Assembly (NCBI GenBank): GCA_902795935.1
Contig: CADBMS010000017.1
Span: forward strand, 1 to 11,183
Origin: an uncultured Methanobrevibacter sp.
Lineage (GTDB): Archaea > Methanobacteriota > Methanobacteria > Methanobacteriales > Methanobacteriaceae
Reading direction: 5' to 3'
Length of the DNA: 11,183 nt
The position numbers and the translations under genes are program-made. Below are positions 6,948 to 11,183 of this stretch, piece after piece. Every line of letters begins with the position of its first letter. Within the stretch, counting starts at the first letter, position 1. A model generated the notes under the pieces. That model did no database searches, was not told the origin of the DNA, and saw only the letters and a list, made by a program, of their open reading frames with translations.

Positions 6948-7542
6948 CCTTATCACCATAATATTTATTGAATAATTTTATATCGTTTGAATTATTAATA
7001 TTCAAAGTTAGTTCAAATTTTTTAAGAATTAATAATTCTTCATTTTGTATCTTGTTTAAACTCCTTAATATATTTACTCCTGTTGGGACTATTCCATTGA
7101 ATAAAATTGTTGGTTTTATATCATATTTTTTGAATATTTTCTCAGGTACTGCCACATTCATTGCTTCAGTTCCCATCATATAGTAATGTTTTATTATTAA
7201 ATTATACGTTTCTGTTTTGATGCATGGTAAGTCTGAACTTACTATTAGTAACACTTTGTTTGGTATTTTTTTTTCAAAATATTCTAAAATAAAACTTAAA
7301 TCCTCAACATAACCATTGCCAGGAGTATCAATTATTTGACAGTTATGATTAAGAAGATGTGATTTAGTTAATGGAGTATGTGGGCTAGTTGCTACATAGA
7401 TTTTTTCAATACAAATTGAATTAGTTAAGCTAGATATTACATAATCAATCATAGGTTTATTGTTAAGTTCAAGTAAAGGTTTTTCACAATCCAAACCCAA
7501 ACGAGTACCTTTACCACCAGCCATAATTACTGCAATAACCAT
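6925..7542 (-). CDS. cobY: CobY, GTP:adenosylcobinamide-phosphate guanylyltransferase
   Basis: Nucleotidyltransferase that activates adenosylcobinamide phosphate with GTP to adenosylcobinamide-GDP in cobamide (B12) nucleotide-loop assembly; archaea use it in place of bacterial CobU. The N-terminal signature MVIAVIMAGGKGTRLG and the EKPLLE segment (residues 20-25) form the GTP-binding Rossmann part. A later SSDLPCIK segment supplies the aspartate expected at the metal site, and VPTGVNILR is a conserved CobY stretch. At 205 residues it matches the family. Start ATG 7542 is preferred because homologues begin just before the AGG motif; an in-frame TTG at 7557 would add five residues. It lies 21 bases after the marker 14 gene and overlaps the PRC-barrel gene. 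Confidence 0.88.
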   Translation of the reverse strand: MVIAVIMAGGKGTRLGLDCEKPLLELNNKPMIDYVISSLTNSICIEKIYVATSPHTPLTKSHLLNHNCQIIDTPGNGYVEDLSFILEYFEKKIPNKVLLIVSSDLPCIKTETYNLIIKHYYMMGTEAMNVAVPEKIFKKYDIKPTILFNGIVPTGVNILRSLNKIQNEELLILKKFELTLNINNSNDIKLFNKYYGDKDGRKETD

Positions 7543-7563
7543 CCCAAACAATACCAATTAAAT

Positions 7564-9024
7564 TTATTTCTTTTGAAGTTTTCTACGTTTACCTAAAATA
7601 CAAGATCCCCCTTGACAACCCCCAATAGGAGCCTTAGGAGTACCCATTGAATTCATACAACGCGCCATAATACCAGAACCTAAAGCAAGTGCATCAGATA
7701 CAAAAATACAGTCATTAAAAATACCTTTAGCATATTCTAAAATAAATTCAGGTTTTCTACCAGAAATACCTGCTCTACCAGTTACACCAAGAATAGAACC
7801 ATCAACAATAACACCTTGCTCAACAGAAACTTCAATCAAACGTTTAACAACTAAAGAACTAACATAATCTAAAGTAGCAAACAAAGTAGGTAACCCATCA
7901 GATTCATAAATTTCAGCACCAATTTTAGTTAATTCATCCAATTTATCACCGTTAACTCCAACATCACAACCAATCAAAGTAGTACCTGCATTTTTAGCAG
8001 ATAACGGTTCAACAGGAACAGTACCAAAACGATCTCTATCCTCAGGAACAACTCTAATATCAATTAACTCATGAACTCTTTTAGCATTAGTCAAAGCTTT
8101 CTTCCAATCAGCTTTTTTAGTAATATTATCATTATACAAATCTAATGCAGCACCACCACGTTCATCTACCTTATTAGTACCCCTAATAAGAGCATCACAA
8201 ATAGCACCAGCTAAACCACAATAATTACCAATAGTTTTAGCATAAGGTTCATCATTATTAACTACACGACCTGCTAGGGTAGTACCAAAATCCATAGAAA
8301 CACAAGGATTCCTATAATCAACTTTAGTCCATTTAGAACCTAATTTAATACCAGCAGTTACTAATTCACCTTCCATTTCATTAGCAACAACTTCTTTACC
8401 AGAAGGAGGAACTACACTAACAACAGCACCATCAAATTCAACTTTATCCAATAATGTGAAATCCCTCAACCTTTCAGGAAAATTATCCACATTCATAGCT
8501 GGAGCCATTTTACGAGGAGGAATACCTGCTTCTAAACAACCATTAGCCAAAGCAATAATTAATTGACCAACTTCTTGAGGGGTAGCAAATCCCGCAGTAA
8601 CTCCTGTAGATCTAACAACAAAATCTAAATCTTTTTCCATATCAATATCTGCTTTCTTAATAGATTCTAAAATAGTATCTTTAACCATTTCAGATACAGA
8701 TTCCTTAGTTAACTCAACACCCCAAACAGTAGAACCAAATACTTCTTCACCCTCTTTTGGAGCACGAATATCTCTTGTCATCTTTACAGTTTTATCTAAC
8801 AAGAAACTATGACTAGTGTTTAAATTAGTTGCAGTTAAAATACATTTAGTTGTAGTATTACCTAACTCAACAGATGCCACAATATAATAAACATCTGGTT
8901 TCATAGAATAACCAGCACCAACAGATTTATTACTAAAACCAGAGGATTGAACCTCAGTAATTTTTTTATATTTACTTTTTGCAATTATGGGTTTAGGACC
9001 AAATAACCTACTTAAAAAAGACAA
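7564..9024 (-). CDS. Methanogenesis marker protein 14 (ASKHA-fold, function unknown)
   Basis: Matches the family called methanogenesis marker 14, found across methanogens but without proven function. The fold is ASKHA (actin/Hsp70/sugar-kinase-like ATPase): a phosphate-1-type motif VELGNTTTK (residues 52-60), a second acidic-glycine-threonine motif SMDFGTTLAG (243-252), and a later glycine-rich GVTGRAGISGRKPE (413-426). The N-terminal 40 or so residues are basic and variable. The C-terminus is GGCQGGSC followed by a basic tail; C470 and C475 stand out. The start is TTG 9024, set by a strong AGGAGG motif at about 9037-9032, seven to eight bases upstream; a TTG at 9042 lies before that motif. 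Likely first gene of an operon with cobY and the PRC-barrel gene. Confidence 0.82.
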   Translation of the reverse strand: MSFLSRLFGPKPIIAKSKYKKITEVQSSGFSNKSVGAGYSMKPDVYYIVASVELGNTTTKCILTATNLNTSHSFLLDKTVKMTRDIRAPKEGEEVFGSTVWGVELTKESVSEMVKDTILESIKKADIDMEKDLDFVVRSTGVTAGFATPQEVGQLIIALANGCLEAGIPPRKMAPAMNVDNFPERLRDFTLLDKVEFDGAVVSVVPPSGKEVVANEMEGELVTAGIKLGSKWTKVDYRNPCVSMDFGTTLAGRVVNNDEPYAKTIGNYCGLAGAICDALIRGTNKVDERGGAALDLYNDNITKKADWKKALTNAKRVHELIDIRVVPEDRDRFGTVPVEPLSAKNAGTTLIGCDVGVNGDKLDELTKIGAEIYESDGLPTLFATLDYVSSLVVKRLIEVSVEQGVIVDGSILGVTGRAGISGRKPEFILEYAKGIFNDCIFVSDALALGSGIMARCMNSMGTPKAPIGGCQGGSCILGKRRKLQKK

Positions 9025-9030
9025 TATAAC

Positions 9031-9038
9031 TCCTCCTC
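9031..9038 (-). promoter_or_regulatory. Strong Shine-Dalgarno fixing the TTG start of marker 14
   Basis: On the minus strand the sequence AGAGGAGGAGTTATATTG places AGGAGG seven to eight bases before TTG 9024. This rules out the in-frame TTG at 9042, which lies upstream of the motif. Confidence 0.7.
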
Positions 9039-9155
9039 TCAATAAAATATCAACTATATTAAATAAACATAAAATAAATTATATTCAAGAAAATAACAAT
9101 GACATCATATAACTAATAATTATTAAACTCATTAATATAAATTTTATGAAAAAAT

Positions 9156-9175
9156 CATGAATAGAAAAAAATAAA
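9156..9175 (-). terminator. T-tract terminator after the exchanger gene
   Basis: On the minus strand a run of seven T lies about eight bases past the stop codon of the exchanger gene, inside a T-rich stretch. This separates it from the marker 14 operon, which then needs its own promoter. The A/T-rich 9050-9100 stretch offers several TATA-like candidates, for example near 9068-9082. Confidence 0.4.
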
Positions 9176-10126
9176 TTAAGTGTATAAAAACAATCTAACT
9201 ACAATGAATACAAAATAAGTTAAAACTAATATAATACCTTCAGTTTTCTTAATTTCAGTCCTAATATATCCCATAATTAATAATAAAAGAGTTATAAAAA
9301 TCAATAAAGGAACATCATAACTTATAGCAATTTTATCTACAGTAATAGTAGTAAATAATGCAGGAACACCCAAACCAATCAGTATATTAAAAATATTACT
9401 TCCTAAAATAGTTCCTACGGCTAATTTACTCAAACCACGCTTAGCAGAACTGAAAACTGCAAAAAATTCAGGTACAGTAGTACCAAATGCTAAAAACATA
9501 CCTGCTAAAACATCAGGAATATTTAATATATCTGAAACATTAACAACAGAAGTAACAATAAGTTTACAACCAACAGCCAAACTAATTAAACCAATTAAAA
9601 CAAATAAAATTTTCTTTTTAATATTAGTTTCATCATCAACATCCGTTTTAATAGCACATTCTTCAGATTCCACGCATTTAATAAGGAAATACATATAAAT
9701 TATATATGCTATAATCAAAACACTAGCAGAAATTATATTAATATTACCAAATATTAATAAAGATAAATAAAGTAAAATTACAGTAATTAAAGCCATTAAG
9801 CCTTCTCGTTTAAGAATGGGTTGTGAAACACATATAGATCCTGCAAAAATTGCAGAAAATCCTAAAATTCCACCAATATTCCAAATATTAGCACCTAAAG
9901 AACAACCCACTCCAACATTAGGAGTTCCAGTTAAAATTGCAATCATAGCTGAACCAAATTCAGGTAAAGATGTGCCTATAGCAGCTGCAGTTACACCAAG
10001 AATTATTTCAGATATTCCAAAGTAAACACCAATATCTACTAAATTATCAACAAAAAAATCTGCTGCTTTAATTACAATGAATAATGAAACAACCAACAAT
10101 AGCAAAAATGCAAATACTTCAAGCAT
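9176..10126 (-). CDS. CaCA-family Na+/Ca2+ exchanger, YrbG-like membrane protein
   Basis: Integral membrane cation exchanger with about ten membrane segments, of the calcium:cation antiporter family, likely exporting Ca2+ in exchange for Na+ or H+. Both inverted alpha repeats are present. The first is about residues 48-83 with GTSLPEF (E56) and GANIWN; the second is about 212-248 with FGTTVPEF (E220) and GSNIFN. A charged cytosolic loop (about 150-172) divides the halves. In the first repeat the usual GSN is GAN, so one polar ligand of the ion site is missing on that side. Start ATG 10126 is chosen because GGTG (10135-10132) lies five bases upstream; ATG 10144 lacks such a motif. It seems to be transcribed alone. 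The ion actually carried is not known. Confidence 0.9.
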   Translation of the reverse strand: MLEVFAFLLLLVVSLFIVIKAADFFVDNLVDIGVYFGISEIILGVTAAAIGTSLPEFGSAMIAILTGTPNVGVGCSLGANIWNIGGILGFSAIFAGSICVSQPILKREGLMALITVILLYLSLLIFGNINIISASVLIIAYIIYMYFLIKCVESEECAIKTDVDDETNIKKKILFVLIGLISLAVGCKLIVTSVVNVSDILNIPDVLAGMFLAFGTTVPEFFAVFSSAKRGLSKLAVGTILGSNIFNILIGLGVPALFTTITVDKIAISYDVPLLIFITLLLLIMGYIRTEIKKTEGIILVLTYFVFIVVRLFLYT

Positions 10127-10144
10127 GATTACACCCAAAATCAT

Positions 10145-10352
10145 TATAAAATACTATAATTAACTTATTCTTTGAATAACATACTAAACATTATACAATT
10201 ATATAGCGAACAGATTATATATAATAAAATTGCCCATAATATATTTTATATCATTTATATTAAGTTATCATATTATAAAAAGCTATTTAATTTAAAATAG
10301 AATATATGGCGATAAAAATTTAACATATAGTTTTTTTAGAAAAGTTTATACC
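10145..10352. other. Divergent intergenic region between exchanger and transposase
   Basis: Very A/T-rich. The minus strand has a TATA-like ATTATATATAATC near 10211-10223 that could serve the exchanger gene. A short palindrome CTATTT/AAATAG lies near 10285-10302. The left end of the insertion sequence should lie in or near this stretch, but the right end is outside the window, so the terminal inverted repeat cannot be identified. Confidence 0.35.
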
Positions 10353-10376
10353 TTGTGGAGTTCATATGTAATAATC

Positions 10377-10859
10377 ATGAAAGTTGCTAAAATTGAAGGG
10401 TATTTGACGAATGAGCAGTTGGATGATCTTTTAAAAGAACATAAAGAGTCTTATAATATTTATAGGCGAATTTTGTTAATTAAAATGGTTAAGAATGGAG
10501 ATACTATCAAAAATGCTTCAAAAATCATTAATGTTGACAGAAAAACTGGTGAACGATGGGTTAAAGGCTATAATGAGAAAGGTATAGATGGTTTATTACC
10601 AAATTACAGTAATTGTGGTCTAAAATCAGAATTAGATGATGATAAACTAAAAATACTTGAAGAAATTATAACAAATGATGACAAAGGATATACAATTGAG
10701 GATGTACGACAACTAATTTACGAATTATTTGGCATAAAATTTAGTTACAGTAATGTTTGGTTTATAACAAGAAAAAAACTTGGATTAAACTACGGAAAAC
10801 CTTTTATTAAGTACAAAGGACGAAGCAAAGAAGATATGGTTTTGTTTAAAAAAAACTAA
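10377..10859 (+). CDS. IS630-like transposase, N-terminal helix-turn-helix part
   Basis: Residues 1-160 from ATG 10377 form the DNA-binding half of an IS630-family transposase. The region about RRILLIKMVKNGDTIKNASK followed by INVDRKTGERWVKGYNEKGIDGL is the first helix-turn-helix (recognition helix around DRKTGERWVKGY). KGYTIEDVRQLIYELFGIKFSYSNVWFITRKKLGL is the winged-helix second domain that precedes the catalytic core in this family. A TTG at 10353 would add eight residues. The frame stops at TAA 10857-10859 right after a run of eight A (10848-10855). The rest of the protein continues in another frame, so this is either the first product of a frameshifting element or a broken gene. Confidence 0.75.
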   Translation: MKVAKIEGYLTNEQLDDLLKEHKESYNIYRRILLIKMVKNGDTIKNASKIINVDRKTGERWVKGYNEKGIDGLLPNYSNCGLKSELDDDKLKILEEIITNDDKGYTIEDVRQLIYELFGIKFSYSNVWFITRKKLGLNYGKPFIKYKGRSKEDMVLFKKN

Positions 10860-11183
10860 CAACGATTAATTTAAAATGCAGAATGTTAGTATTTATGGAT
10901 GAAACCGCTTGTCAAAGTGTTACAAATGTTAGAAGAATATTATACGCCTCAAAAACAAAAAACATACAAGTGCACTGTGGAGAACGATTTAAAATCAACG
11001 TAATTGGTTTTATGGGAGTCAACTGCAACTCATATATGGAAACAAATACACGAGGAGATTCGTTTAATTTTGTAAAAGCATTATGTAACTTTAGAATAAA
11101 AAACATAGTAAACGAAGAAGCCAAAAAATTAATTGAAGAAGCAATAAATAACCCTAATTTAGATGATAAATCCATTAAAAAAA
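10850..11183 (+). CDS. IS630-like transposase, start of catalytic part (partial)
   Basis: Reading from inside the A run in the -1 frame gives KKLTTINLKCRMLVFMDET and continues open to the window edge. FMDET (near 10895-10909) carries the first catalytic aspartate of the DDE core. FKINVIGFMGVN and YMETNTRGDSFNF follow, as expected for the core strands. The second aspartate and the glutamate would lie past the window. The frame has its own ATG at 10883 but no good Shine-Dalgarno, so it probably depends on a frame change from the upstream half. It is cut by the window end and not by a visible stop. Similarity of style and codon use to the first half argues for a single gene. Confidence 0.65.

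Larger units (their letters stand above)
10353..11183 (+). mobile_element. IS630-like insertion sequence, right end beyond window
   Basis: Transposase coding sequence in two frames fills the right end of the window: an N-terminal helix-turn-helix half and the beginning of a DDE catalytic half. The protein resembles transposases common in Methanobrevibacter genomes, possibly the ISM1 type, but I cannot confirm the element name. The left boundary given is only the first plausible transposase codon; the true end lies somewhat upstream. No terminal repeat or target duplication could be checked. Confidence 0.7.

Noticed and set aside
6968..7183. Open + strand frame inside cobY
   Set aside because: Antisense to conserved CobY sequence, with no Shine-Dalgarno or domain.
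9816..10025. Open + strand frame inside the exchanger gene
   Set aside because: Antisense to the first alpha repeat of the exchanger; its proline-rich translation is an artefact.
10912..11175. Open minus-strand frame of 87 codons at the right edge
   Set aside because: It is opposite the transposase catalytic frame, which has the FMDET motif and conserved core strands.
1..11183. Search for CRISPR arrays, tRNA or rRNA genes, and defence or toxin-antitoxin modules
   Set aside because: I saw no regularly spaced repeats, no tRNA-like cloverleaf or GC-rich island typical of structured RNA in this background, and no defence-family proteins. This was by eye, so a covariance-model scan could still find something small.

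Overview
The window looks like a piece of an AT-rich methanogen chromosome of the order Methanobacteriales. Methanobrevibacter is the best guess and Methanosphaera the alternative. Three things support this: a block of genes for the FeGP cofactor of [Fe]-hydrogenase (Hmd), a methanogenesis-marker protein, and the archaeal-type cobinamide-phosphate guanylyltransferase CobY. Start sites also carry archaeal Shine-Dalgarno motifs of the GGTGA type, and intergenic DNA is extremely A+T rich. Genus assignment is inference.

Left block (about 1-3850, + strand): a hairpin with a T tract ends an unseen upstream gene. A tight run of five genes follows: hcgA (radical SAM), hcgB (pyridinol guanylyltransferase), hcgC (pyridinol C3-methyltransferase), hcgD (Nif3-like iron protein) and hcgF (thioester-forming protein). 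Together they account for most steps of guanylylpyridinol synthesis and activation. The partner genes hcgE and hcgG, and hmd itself, are not in the window; D is followed directly by F.

Second block (3968-5970, + strand): after a 147-base regulatory gap comes the minimal archaeal Fe-S scaffold pair sufC-sufB, whose ends overlap. SufC carries a C-terminal CxxCxxC tail. Behind sufB lie a terminator and a roughly 720-base gene-poor stretch. That stretch hides a decayed minus-strand gene, recognisable as an antibiotic-biosynthesis-monooxygenase (YgiN-like) protein broken by several frameshifts.

Third block (6681-9024, - strand): methanogenesis marker 14 (ASKHA-type ATPase fold), cobY and a small PRC-barrel protein form an operon with a 21-base gap and an overlap. 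Upstream of it, a separate minus-strand gene encodes a CaCA-type Na+/Ca2+ exchanger.

Right end (10377 to window edge, + strand): an IS630-like transposase. Its helix-turn-helix half and its catalytic half are in different frames, and the change of frame falls on a run of eight A. The second half continues past the window.

I did not find a clearly undescribed system. The best leads are the frame change at A8 in the transposase, the association of marker 14 with cobY, the hcg block joined to sufCB, and the decayed monooxygenase.
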